Assembly (NCBI RefSeq): GCF_013085255.1 | Contig: NZ_JABFCX010000002.1 | Coordinates: forward strand, 1,478,501 to 1,542,500 | Direction of reading: 5' to 3' | Origin: Parvularcula mediterranea | GTDB taxonomy: Bacteria > Pseudomonadota > Alphaproteobacteria > Caulobacterales > Parvularculaceae | DNA length: 64,000 nt | In this document: piece by piece, positions 51,456 to 58,873 of the stretch | Layout: each line of letters opens with the position of its first letter | Position numbering within the stretch: position 1 is the stretch's first letter | The notes under the pieces: model-generated | What the model saw: only the letters and a program-made list of their open reading frames with translations | Databases searched by the model: none | Told to the model about the DNA's origin: nothing | Program-made: the position numbers and the translations under genes

Positions 51456-52232
51456 ATGGGCAACCGACTAAAGGGCAAAAAAGCCTTCATCACTGGCGGG
51501 GCGCAGGGCCTCGGCCTTGCCATGGGCAAGATGTTCATGGCTGAGGGCGCCGATGTGACGCTTACGGACATTCAGGTCGACAAGGTCGCTGATGCTGCTG
51601 AGGAAATCGGCGCCGCGGCGGGGATTGAGCATGACGTCACCGACCCCTTCGCGTGGAAAGCGGCCCTCGAGGCTGCCAACGAGCAGATGGACGGCATCAA
51701 CGTCCTCGTCCACAACGCAGGGATCGGCAGCTTCGGCAATGTCGAGACCGAGACCTACGAGATGTATCGCAAGGTCTGCGCCATCGACATGGACTCGGTC
51801 TTCCTCGGCACGCAGGCAGCCATGCCTTACCTGAAGGAGCACCAGCCAAGCTCGATCATCGTCATCTCCTCCGTGGCCGGACTGATGGCCGATGGCAACT
51901 TCCTCAGCTATAACGTCGCCAAGGCTGGCGTTGCAATGATGACCAAATCGATCGCGCTCCACTGTGCCCGCAATGGCATGCAGATCACGGCCAACTCGAT
52001 CCACCCAGTCTTTACACGGACGGCCATCATCGACCCGATGATCCAGATCAAGGGTTCGCAGGAAGAGGGTGAGAAAGCACTCACCCGCAACATCCCGATG
52101 AAACGCCTCGGTGAGCCTGAAGAAGTCGCCTCGATGGCGACCTATCTTGCTTCTGACGAAGCCAAGTTCGTGACGGGCTCGGAGTTCCGCATCGACGGCG
52201 GCATTACCGCCTGCGGTCTGGGGTCGAAGTAG
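51456..52232 (+). CDS. Short-chain dehydrogenase/reductase
   Basis: A 258-residue NAD(P)-dependent oxidoreductase. Cofactor motif TGGAQGLGLAMG lies near the N terminus, NAG in LVHNAGIGSFGN, the catalytic Ser in SSVAGLMADG and Tyr-x-x-x-Lys in YNVAK. Asp in TDIQVDKV after the second strand points to NAD(H). The C terminus has TGSEFRIDGGITACG as in the classical FabG-like group. The substrate is unknown. Confidence 0.88.
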   Translation: MGNRLKGKKAFITGGAQGLGLAMGKMFMAEGADVTLTDIQVDKVADAAEEIGAAAGIEHDVTDPFAWKAALEAANEQMDGINVLVHNAGIGSFGNVETETYEMYRKVCAIDMDSVFLGTQAAMPYLKEHQPSSIIVISSVAGLMADGNFLSYNVAKAGVAMMTKSIALHCARNGMQITANSIHPVFTRTAIIDPMIQIKGSQEEGEKALTRNIPMKRLGEPEEVASMATYLASDEAKFVTGSEFRIDGGITACGLGSK

Positions 52233-52238
52233 GAACGG

Positions 52239-52257
52239 AGCGCTCCGCGCGCTTTTT
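52239..52257 (+). terminator. Weak terminator after the SDR gene
   Basis: AGCGC-TCCGC-GCGCT followed by TTTT, starting 7 bp after the stop codon. The stem is short. Confidence 0.4.
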
Positions 52258-52261
52258 CGTC

Positions 52262-52346
52262 GATGGGTCCTGGGCCAAGCCCAGGATGACGATATCTGAG
52301 AGCATGTCTCTCCATCCGTCATCCTGAACTCGATTCAGGATCCATC
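52262..52346. repeat. Intergenic palindromic repeat (two inverted 30-bp units)
   Basis: Unit 1 at 52262-52291 and unit 2 at 52317-52346 are inverted copies of GATGGRTCCTGRRYCRAG..CAGGATGACG. Each also contains its own hairpin (CCTGGGC-CAA-GCCCAGG in unit 1). The sequence type, with CAGGATGACG ends, is a dispersed intergenic repeat in alphaproteobacterial genomes. It could fold into a long RNA hairpin between two convergent genes. Function unknown. Confidence 0.65.
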
Positions 52347-52352
52347 AGAAAA

Positions 52353-53102
52353 CTAAAGCAGCGACCCCTGCTCGGGCTTGCGCACCTTGAGCGGAGCCCG
52401 GTCATCCCGCTTCATGCTCTCGATCTCCGCTGAGTACCGAATGTCGGGATCACGATCCGTCAGGAACGGGATCAGCTGCAGGTCTGTCAGCTCACCCCAT
52501 TTCTTTCCCTTGAACTCTCCCCGAGGCACGCGCGGCAACTTGCCGGGCAGGGTGGTCCAGTCAATCAGCGTCTGTGCACCTTCCAGGTTCAGCATGTCCC
52601 TCAGGTGAAACGCCGTCGTATAGGCGTCAGGGTACGCACGATGCACCGGCAGCGCCCGCTCGCGGTCGAGGCCCTTAGGCTTTCGCCAGTACTTCAGCAC
52701 CTGATTGGAGAAGGACGGGCTGTCCGGAAAGCACCGGAGCGCCGTTTTCCACGTGCAGATCCAGGGCAGGCCGCCCGTCAGCTCCGGCGTGCAGTAACGG
52801 CTCTCGAAAGATGCCCTATGCGCCGCTAGCGCAATGCAGCCTTCCCCAGGGCGAAGGATATCCTTCGCGATATCCCGAAAGACCGGTGCACCGACCACAT
52901 CTTCATCCGTGATGTGATGAACCGCCTGCGTCATTGCGGGAATAGGGCGCTCGGGATTGCAAAGTTGCGCACCGTCCGCTCCGCCGATCTTCCAGCCCTT
53001 GGGGGTCTCGACGACGTCCTGCCAGCCAATCTCGCACACCGCATGGGCAGGTGGGCGCGAGCCGGTTGTCTCGAGGTCAATGACGCGAACGAAGCGTTGC
53101 AT
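52353..53102 (-). CDS. DnaQ-like 3'-5' exonuclease (ExoX type)
   Basis: A 249-residue DEDD-superfamily nuclease. Exo I is VIDLETTG near the N terminus, Exo II region is ALAAHRASFESRY and the third motif has H-x-A-x-x-D-A (VHRAYPDAYTT), as in DEDDh enzymes. HHITDEDV between I and II is typical of DnaQ/ExoX. The C-terminal 90 residues (LTDLQLIPFLTDRDPDIRYS) resemble the small C-terminal domain of ExoX-like proteins. A role in DNA repair or RNA trimming is likely; the substrate is not known. Confidence 0.85.
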   Translation of the reverse strand: MQRFVRVIDLETTGSRPPAHAVCEIGWQDVVETPKGWKIGGADGAQLCNPERPIPAMTQAVHHITDEDVVGAPVFRDIAKDILRPGEGCIALAAHRASFESRYCTPELTGGLPWICTWKTALRCFPDSPSFSNQVLKYWRKPKGLDRERALPVHRAYPDAYTTAFHLRDMLNLEGAQTLIDWTTLPGKLPRVPRGEFKGKKWGELTDLQLIPFLTDRDPDIRYSAEIESMKRDDRAPLKVRKPEQGSLL

Positions 53103-53196
53103 CGGAGGAGCTTAGCACTCCCGCCCACTGCACCTCAACGCGGCGAAAAGGTTGGAACGCAGCGGCTCTCGGCGTACCGTTCAGGCAGGAGGCCCC

Positions 53197-53637
53197 ATGC
53201 AATATCTTCACACAATGGTCCGCGTCAGCGACCTTGATAGCTCACTCCGCTTCTTCTGCGACGGCCTCGGCCTTGTTGAGACCAACCGCTACGAAAACGA
53301 GAAGGGTCGCTTCACGCTCGTCTTCCTCGCAGCGCCCGATGACCTCGACTCCGCTAAGGAGAAGAAAGCGCCGCTGGTCGAGCTGACCTACAATTGGGAC
53401 CCTGAGGAGTATGGCGGCGGGCGGAACTTCGGCCATCTCGCCTATCGCGTGGATGATGTCTATGCTCTGTGCACGCATCTTCAGGAGATGGGCGTGACCA
53501 TCAACCGTCCGCCCCGCGACGGACACATGGCGTTTGTCCGTTCACCTGACGGGATCTCCGTCGAACTCCTGCAGAAGGGCGAAGACCTCCCGCCGCAGGA
53601 GCCGTGGGCGTCGATGGAGAACACCGGCAGCTGGTAG
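53197..53637 (+). CDS. gloA: Lactoylglutathione lyase (glyoxalase I)
   Basis: 146 residues of the vicinal-oxygen-chelate fold in two repeats: [20 protein letters not shown] and [20 protein letters not shown]. Metal ligands are His5, Glu in VELTYNWD, His in GHLAYRVDD and Glu in [10 protein letters not shown]. It converts the methylglyoxal-glutathione adduct to S-lactoylglutathione. ATG 53197 is chosen: GGAGG lies just before it and the family begins there. Confidence 0.9.
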   Translation: MQYLHTMVRVSDLDSSLRFFCDGLGLVETNRYENEKGRFTLVFLAAPDDLDSAKEKKAPLVELTYNWDPEEYGGGRNFGHLAYRVDDVYALCTHLQEMGVTINRPPRDGHMAFVRSPDGISVELLQKGEDLPPQEPWASMENTGSW

Positions 53638-53647
53638 GGAGCGAGCG

Positions 53648-54313
53648 ATGTTCGTCGGACACTATGCAGCAGCATTCGCAGGCCGGGCCGCATCCGTGGC
53701 CGTGCCGCTCTGGGTTCTCTTCTTTGGTGTGCAGTTTGTCGATTTTCTCTGGGCGGGTTTCATCCTGACGGGGATCGAAGAGGCGCGGGTGGTGGACGGA
53801 TTTGTCGAAGCCTCGAACCTTGACCTCCACCATATGCCGTACACCCACAGCCTTGTCGGGTCGCTCTTCTGGTCCGTGATTTTCGCGGCGGGATATGTGT
53901 TGATTGCGAGGCCGCAGAACTGGAAGCTCGCGGCGCTCCTAACCGGCGGGGCTGTCTTTTCGCACTGGCTGACGGATCTCATCGTCCATGTGCCGGACCT
54001 GCCGCTGGTCTATGGCGAGCCGAAGGTCGGCTTCGGGTTATGGCGGAGCCTCCTCTGGTCGCAAGCTTTGGAGGTCACGATCCTCCTTGCAGGGACGATT
54101 TGGTTCGTCAGGCGGACGGTGCCGAATGGTATCGTAGGCAGGCTTTCGCCATGGCTTTTGCTTGGCGTCCTCCTGGTCATGCAGCTCGTCAGCCACCTGC
54201 CGGCAGAGGAGCTGCCATCCATCCAAGCCTTCGCGGTGCAAGCGCTTATCGCCTTCACCGTCCCTGTTCTGATCGCTGCCCTCGTCGACGCGACGCGGGC
54301 AGCGAAGCCTTGA
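53648..54313 (+). CDS. Membrane protein resembling DUF457/YdjM-type hydrolases
   Basis: 221 residues with six or so membrane helices. It has His-rich motifs typical of membrane-bound metal-dependent hydrolase-like proteins: MFVGHYAAAF, LHHMPYTHSLVGSLFW and FSHWLTDLIVHVPDLPL. The true start is the ATG at 53648, 11 bp after gloA. No defined reaction is known for these proteins. Confidence 0.7.
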   Translation: MFVGHYAAAFAGRAASVAVPLWVLFFGVQFVDFLWAGFILTGIEEARVVDGFVEASNLDLHHMPYTHSLVGSLFWSVIFAAGYVLIARPQNWKLAALLTGGAVFSHWLTDLIVHVPDLPLVYGEPKVGFGLWRSLLWSQALEVTILLAGTIWFVRRTVPNGIVGRLSPWLLLGVLLVMQLVSHLPAEELPSIQAFAVQALIAFTVPVLIAALVDATRAAKP

Positions 54314-54316
54314 GGC

Positions 54317-55624
54317 TTAGCTCTCGCCGAACACCCGCTCGAAGATCGTGTCGACATGCTTGGTGTGGTAGCCCATGTCAAACATCGCCTCGAGTTTCTC
54401 CGTGTCGAGAGCATTCATCACCTCGTCGTCCTTCTTGAGGTAGTCGAGGAAGTGCCCGCCATCGTCCCAGACCTTCATGGCGTTGCGCTGGACGAGCCGG
54501 TAGGCGTCCTCACGGCTGACACCCTCTTGGGTCAGCGCCAGCAGCACGCGCTGGGAGAAGGTGAGACCGCCAAGCTGGTCGAGGTTCTTCTGCATGTTCT
54601 CGGGGTAGACGAGCAGCTTCTCGATCACCCCTGCGAGGCGGTGAAGCGCGAAGTCGAGGTGTCCTGTCGCATCAGGGCCGATCCCTCTTTCCACGGAGGA
54701 GTGGCTGATATCCCGCTCATGCCAGAGGGCGACATTTTCCATCGCCGGAACCACGGCCGAGCGGACCAGGCGGGCAAGACCCGTCAGGTTCTCGGTCAGG
54801 ATCGGGTTCTTCTTGTGCGGCATCGCCGAGGAGCCCTTCTGGCCCTTCGAGAAGTATTCCGAGGCTTCGAGAACTTCCGTGCGCTGAAGGTGGCGAATTT
54901 CTGTCGCCAGCCGTTCGACTGACGACGCGATGACGCCGAGCGCTGCGAAGTAGGCAGCATGGCGGTCGCGCGGGATCACTTGCGTTGAGACAGGCTCAGG
55001 CGTGAGGCCGAGCTTCTCCGCGACATAGACCTCCACCTCAGGCTTGGTGTTCGCGAAGGTGCCGACAGCGCCGGAGAGGGCGCAGGTGGCGATCTCTTCC
55101 CGCGCAGCCTTCAGCCTCGTCAGTCCACGGTCGAACTCGGCGTAGAACGTGGCCAGCGTCACACCGAAGGTCGTCGGCTCGGCATGGATGCCGTGGCTGC
55201 GGCCGATCTTGATCGTGTTCTTGTGCTCGAAGGCCCGCTTCTTGAGCGCGGCCAGAACCCGCTCCATACCTTCGATCAAGAGGTCCGACGCGCGGGCCAG
55301 CTGCACGGCGAGCTGGGTGTCGAGGATGTCTGAGGAGGTCAGGCCCTGGTGCACGAAGCGTGCATCGTCGCCCACGAACTCCGCCAAGTGTGTCAGGAAG
55401 GCGATGACATCGTGCTTGGTCTCAGCCTCGATCTCGTGGATCCGCTCGACAGAGAACTCAGCCTGCGAACCTTTCTCCCAGATCGTCTTCGCAGCGCCTT
55501 CAGGGATGATGCCTTCTTTCGCCATCGCTTCGGCGGCGTAGGCCTCGATCTCGAACCAGATGCGGTACTTCGTAGCGTCGGACCAGAGTTCCTGCATGGC
55601 GGGGCGGGTATAGCGGGGGATCAT
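54317..55624 (-). CDS. purB: Adenylosuccinate lyase
   Basis: A 435-residue homotetrameric enzyme that releases fumarate in two steps of purine synthesis: SAICAR to AICAR, and adenylosuccinate to AMP. The fumarase/lyase signature SSAMPHKKNP is present with HERDISHSSVERGIGPDATG, RSHGIHAEPTTFG and TSSDILDTQLAVQ. The start MIPRYTRPAMQ is conserved. It is near purC and purS but not in the same operon. Confidence 0.95.
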   Translation of the reverse strand: MIPRYTRPAMQELWSDATKYRIWFEIEAYAAEAMAKEGIIPEGAAKTIWEKGSQAEFSVERIHEIEAETKHDVIAFLTHLAEFVGDDARFVHQGLTSSDILDTQLAVQLARASDLLIEGMERVLAALKKRAFEHKNTIKIGRSHGIHAEPTTFGVTLATFYAEFDRGLTRLKAAREEIATCALSGAVGTFANTKPEVEVYVAEKLGLTPEPVSTQVIPRDRHAAYFAALGVIASSVERLATEIRHLQRTEVLEASEYFSKGQKGSSAMPHKKNPILTENLTGLARLVRSAVVPAMENVALWHERDISHSSVERGIGPDATGHLDFALHRLAGVIEKLLVYPENMQKNLDQLGGLTFSQRVLLALTQEGVSREDAYRLVQRNAMKVWDDGGHFLDYLKKDDEVMNALDTEKLEAMFDMGYHTKHVDTIFERVFGES

Positions 55625-55702
55625 TTTTTCATGTCCTTGTCATCTGAAGCGAGCAGTGCTGACTATCTTTGACGAACAAAGCACCGCAAGGATGCCCTGC
55701 GG

Positions 55703-56101
55703 TTGAACCGAAAGAGCCTGACGATCAAGACCCAGTACGACTGCCTGAAATGCCCGGCTTATTGCTGCTCCTACGAGCACATCCCGGTGACGGGAGGCGA
55801 CATCAAGCGCCTCGCCAAACACTTCGACCTGCCTGCCGACGAGGCAAAGAAGAAGTTCACCAAGAAGGGCGACGAGGAAAACCCCCGCGTCCTGAGGCAC
55901 AAAGCCGACGAGCATTTTGGCACGATCTGCCGTTTCATTGATACCGAGACCCGTGGCTGCACCGTCTACGAGGCAAGGCCTGAGATCTGCCGGGATTTCC
56001 CGAACCGAAAGCGCTGCGGCTACTACGAATTTCTCCTCCATGAACGGGAGACGCAGGAGGACGAGGAATGGGTCTCAACGACGGGCAATTACGGCCGTTA
56101 G
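55703..56101 (+). CDS. YkgJ-type cysteine-cluster protein
   Basis: A 132-residue protein with a putative zinc- or iron-chelating cysteine cluster: CLKCPAYCCSYE at the N terminus, then GTICRFIDTETRGCTVYEAR and PEICRDFP. The arrangement C-x2-C-x3-CC...C...C...C is that of the YkgJ/CxxCxxCC family. Function is not established. The start is TTG at 55703, 78 bp from the divergent purB. The end overlaps the next gene, convergent, by four bases. Confidence 0.75.
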   Translation: MNRKSLTIKTQYDCLKCPAYCCSYEHIPVTGGDIKRLAKHFDLPADEAKKKFTKKGDEENPRVLRHKADEHFGTICRFIDTETRGCTVYEARPEICRDFPNRKRCGYYEFLLHERETQEDEEWVSTTGNYGR

Positions 56102-56541
56102 GCGAGGGCCGCTGCCTTCCTGCGATGGTCTAGCACCCGGAGCGTAAGCCAGAAGCCTGCGCCTGCCGATGCGCCGGCCAGCGTAAAGGCCGCCACTGAG
56201 CGCAGACCGAGAACAGCGTGCCAAGCTAGGGAACCAAGGCCTTGAGGCCCATGCTGCGCGAAGAACGCATCTGCTCTCAGGATCCCGAACAGCAGGACCA
56301 GCGGTACGGTGCCTATCACGGCTCCAGCGCCGACGCACCGCCATAGGGTCAGCCCGAACCGCTCCTCAACGCCAAGCGCGAGCGGATAGCCAATCAGCAC
56401 GGCGATGATGAAGCAGAGCGGCCCGATAACCAGCGCCGCGGGTGCCATGACAACGGTTAGGAGAAAGGGAAGAGCCCCGAAAAACGCTGCGGCGATACAG
56501 GCAAGAAGCTTGTCTCCATTATCCGTACCGGTGAGCGTCAC
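56098..56541 (-). CDS. Hypothetical four-helix membrane protein
   Basis: 147 residues with four hydrophobic helices: about 12-33, 36-58, 68-90 and 112-132. No family is recognised. It follows the lysozyme gene by 11 bp on the same strand and may be transcribed with it. Helix-rich small proteins next to lysozyme genes can be holins, but its length and four helices do not suit a typical holin. Confidence 0.5.
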   Translation of the reverse strand: MTLTGTDNGDKLLACIAAAFFGALPFLLTVVMAPAALVIGPLCFIIAVLIGYPLALGVEERFGLTLWRCVGAGAVIGTVPLVLLFGILRADAFFAQHGPQGLGSLAWHAVLGLRSVAAFTLAGASAGAGFWLTLRVLDHRRKAAALA

Positions 56542-56552
56542 GGGCTATCCTC

Positions 56553-57557
56553 CTACCGCTTATGGTTCCGCCAGTCGTCGACCCTCGCGATGACGATGTA
56601 GATGGCTGCGATGATGGCGATGACGCCTGCAGCAATGACGATCGCGTCTAGCGCTTCGTCCGAGCCGACTGCCGAGACGAAGACTTCCTCGGCTTTTTCG
56701 ATAGTGGAGACAGGCTCCGCCGGCGTTTCGGTCTCGGGGACGTCCACGACCTCTGGCGTCTCTTCTTCGGCCAGCTCGCACTCGGCCAGCTCCGTGTCGG
56801 TCAGCTCTTCGCCTTCCTCCAGCGGTTCCTGGCAGTTCGGCGGGTCACCGTCGTCGGTGCTCGTGCCGCCGTCGCCGGCGCTCGCGTCACCATCTCCGGG
56901 AGTTTCGCCGCCAGCGGTGTCTTCAGAGCCTGACTCCTCGTTGGCGTCGTTACGATTATCGAGAAAGACCGAGCCCGCAGCGACAGCGCCTGCGCCGCCT
57001 GCTGCCGTCGCACCGCCCACGGTCCGCGACTCGCCAAGGTTTCCGCGCCGCGGGGAGTTCTCCTCGATCGGCGCACCGCGCTGATCATCGAGAATGTCGG
57101 TGTCTTCTGGGCTGTAGCCTTCGAGGAAGAGCGCAGCTTCCGCCTCGCGGCGGCGCTTCAGGCCAGCCACCACGCGGCCGCCAGCCTTGTTCCACCACTT
57201 CATCGCCTCCGCCGCGCCTTCATAGTCGCGGTTGTTGATGCGTTTGATGAAGGTCGAACCCTTCATCGCGTTGACGCCGATATTGTAGGTCAGGGAGACC
57301 AGGGCATCGAACATATTCTGGGTGATTTCGACCTTCACGGCCCGCTCGACGCCGTTCTCATACTGGCCAAGGTCGCGGCGCAGGATTTCAGAAGCCTCGG
57401 CTTCTGTAATCTCCATGCCCGGTTTGACCTCGGGCGGACCGGCCATTGACGTATGGCCGTAGCCGATCGTCCAGACACCAACGATGTCTTGATAGGCCTC
57501 AAGCTCAAGGCCTTCGAACTCCTTGATTAAGTTCAGCCCTCGATTGGAAATATCCAT
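56553..57557 (-). CDS. T4-type lysozyme (GH24) with acidic linker and C-terminal membrane anchor
   Basis: 334 residues. The first 150 form a phage-type lysozyme with the T4 catalytic triad at the exact T4 spacing: Glu15 (EFEG), Asp24 (AYQD) and Thr30 (WTIGYGHT). MFDALVSLTYNIGVNAMKGS and RINNRDYEGAAEAMKWWNKA follow. Residues about 165-300 are a low-complexity acidic linker rich in Glu, Asp, Gly, Thr and Pro. A single hydrophobic helix at about 303-323 (DAIVIAAGVIAIIAAIYIVI) ends in the basic tail WRNHKR. No N-terminal signal peptide is seen. No phage structural genes are nearby, so this is probably a cellular muralytic enzyme. Confidence 0.82.
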   Translation of the reverse strand: MDISNRGLNLIKEFEGLELEAYQDIVGVWTIGYGHTSMAGPPEVKPGMEITEAEASEILRRDLGQYENGVERAVKVEITQNMFDALVSLTYNIGVNAMKGSTFIKRINNRDYEGAAEAMKWWNKAGGRVVAGLKRRREAEAALFLEGYSPEDTDILDDQRGAPIEENSPRRGNLGESRTVGGATAAGGAGAVAAGSVFLDNRNDANEESGSEDTAGGETPGDGDASAGDGGTSTDDGDPPNCQEPLEEGEELTDTELAECELAEEETPEVVDVPETETPAEPVSTIEKAEEVFVSAVGSDEALDAIVIAAGVIAIIAAIYIVIARVDDWRNHKR

Positions 57558-57761
57558 TCCTAGCCCCAGTCACACCCACAGGTGCGGAGAGAATAACACA
57601 GGTCGGAACCCGGGTCAGCTTTTCCCTTTAACGAAAACTAGAGCCTTATCGCGCGAAACAACTTGTTGGTTTCATGAGCGCTGTTGTCGTTCCCCGTGAC
57701 CGCCGTTAATGGCTGCATGTAGGCCCCGAAAAGTGGGTGCGGGGAGACCAGGGAGGCGGCT

Positions 57762-58178
57762 GTGTCTGTTGCCGAGCAAGAAGAGTATCGTCCGAGCGAT
57801 GATGAGCCGTTCATGAATGAGCGGCAGCTGGAGTATTTTCGCAAGAAACTCCAGGACTGGAAGAACGACATCCTTGAGCAGAGCAAGCTGACGATCGGTC
57901 AGATGCAGGACGCGACGCTCCATGCGCCTGACGCCGTGGACCGCGCCTCGTCGGAGACCGACCACGCGCTCGAGCTCAGGACCCGCGACCGGCAGCGCAA
58001 GCTGATCGCCAAGATCGACTCGGCCCTGCGCCGCATCGATGAAGGCGAGTACGGCTACTGCACCGAGACGGGGGACCCGATCTCACTTCAACGACTGGAA
58101 GCCCGTCCCACGGCGACCATGTCTCTCGAAGCACAAGAGCGCCACGAACGGCGCGAGAAGGTCCACCGCGACGACTGA
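57762..58178 (+). CDS. dksA: DksA/TraR-family transcription factor (alpha type)
   Basis: A 138-residue coiled-coil protein that binds RNA polymerase in the secondary channel and, with ppGpp, tunes promoters. The coiled coil spans about 20-95 (LEYFRKKLQDWKNDILEQSK; DRASSETDHALELRTRDRQR). The C-terminal finger is YGYCTETGDPISLQRLEARP: only one of the four zinc cysteines remains, as is common in alphaproteobacterial members. The start is GTG at 57762 with GGAGGCG upstream. The 204 bp before it contain no other gene. Confidence 0.88.
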   Translation: MSVAEQEEYRPSDDEPFMNERQLEYFRKKLQDWKNDILEQSKLTIGQMQDATLHAPDAVDRASSETDHALELRTRDRQRKLIAKIDSALRRIDEGEYGYCTETGDPISLQRLEARPTATMSLEAQERHERREKVHRDD

Positions 58179-58224
58179 CGCGGGGGCACGGAACTTGCGC
58201 TGGAAGGCGCGAACAGAACGGGTG

Positions 58225-58854
58225 ATGACCATGCTGAGACCTCAAGCCATTTTCCTGACACTCGGCGCGCTCATGCTCGCTGCCTGTGCCGGCATCACGC
58301 CGCCGCCGAGCGAGGGCATTTCCCGCGCTGAGCTGCAGGGCCAGGAATATCCCGAATATGTGATCGGCCCGTATGACGAGCTCCAGGTCTTCGTCTGGCA
58401 GGCGCCCGAGCTCTCCCAGCAGGCCCGCGTCCGTCCCGATGGCCGTATCTCGACCCCGCTGGTCGAGGACATGGTCGCAGCAGGCAAGTCGCCGACCGAG
58501 CTCGCCGCTGACATCGAGGACCGCCTCACCGAATTTGTCCGCACGCCGGAAGTCACGGTCATCGTCACGGGCTTCAGCTCGACCTTCGACCAGCAGATCC
58601 GCGTCCTTGGCGAGGCCCAGCGTCCCGCTGCGCTGCCTTATCAGGCAGGCATGACCACCCTCGACGTGATGATCGCTGTCGGCGGCCTGACCGAATTCGC
58701 TGCAGGCAACCGCGCCAAGCTCATTCGTGGCCGCGATGGCGAGAAGCAGACCTACAAGCTGCGCCTCGGCGACCTTCTCCGGAAGGGCGACGTCACCGCT
58801 GACGTGCCGCTCCAGCCAGGCGATGTGATCCTCATCCCGGACTCGATCTTCTAG
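58225..58854 (+). CDS. Polysaccharide export lipoprotein (Wza/BexD-like)
   Basis: 209 residues. A signal peptide and lipobox (LMLAAC) begin from MTMLRPQAIFLTLGA. The poly-export domain has YVIGPYDELQVFVWQAPELS and RVRPDGRISTPLVEDM, and a SLBB-type domain has QIRVLGEAQRPAALPYQAGM and LQPGDVILIPDSIF. It forms or lines the outer-membrane pore for exopolysaccharide. ATG 58225 is chosen to suit the signal peptide. The next gene follows closely and encodes a beta-barrel protein, so the two probably form an export module. Confidence 0.88.
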   Translation: MTMLRPQAIFLTLGALMLAACAGITPPPSEGISRAELQGQEYPEYVIGPYDELQVFVWQAPELSQQARVRPDGRISTPLVEDMVAAGKSPTELAADIEDRLTEFVRTPEVTVIVTGFSSTFDQQIRVLGEAQRPAALPYQAGMTTLDVMIAVGGLTEFAAGNRAKLIRGRDGEKQTYKLRLGDLLRKGDVTADVPLQPGDVILIPDSIF

Positions 58855-58873
58855 GGTGCGGGCCGGTCAGCCG

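Noticed and set aside
56098-57557. Lysozyme plus neighbouring membrane protein as a phage lysis cassette
   Set aside because: No phage structural or regulatory genes are nearby. The lysozyme has a non-phage linker and anchor, and the neighbour has four helices unlike common holins.
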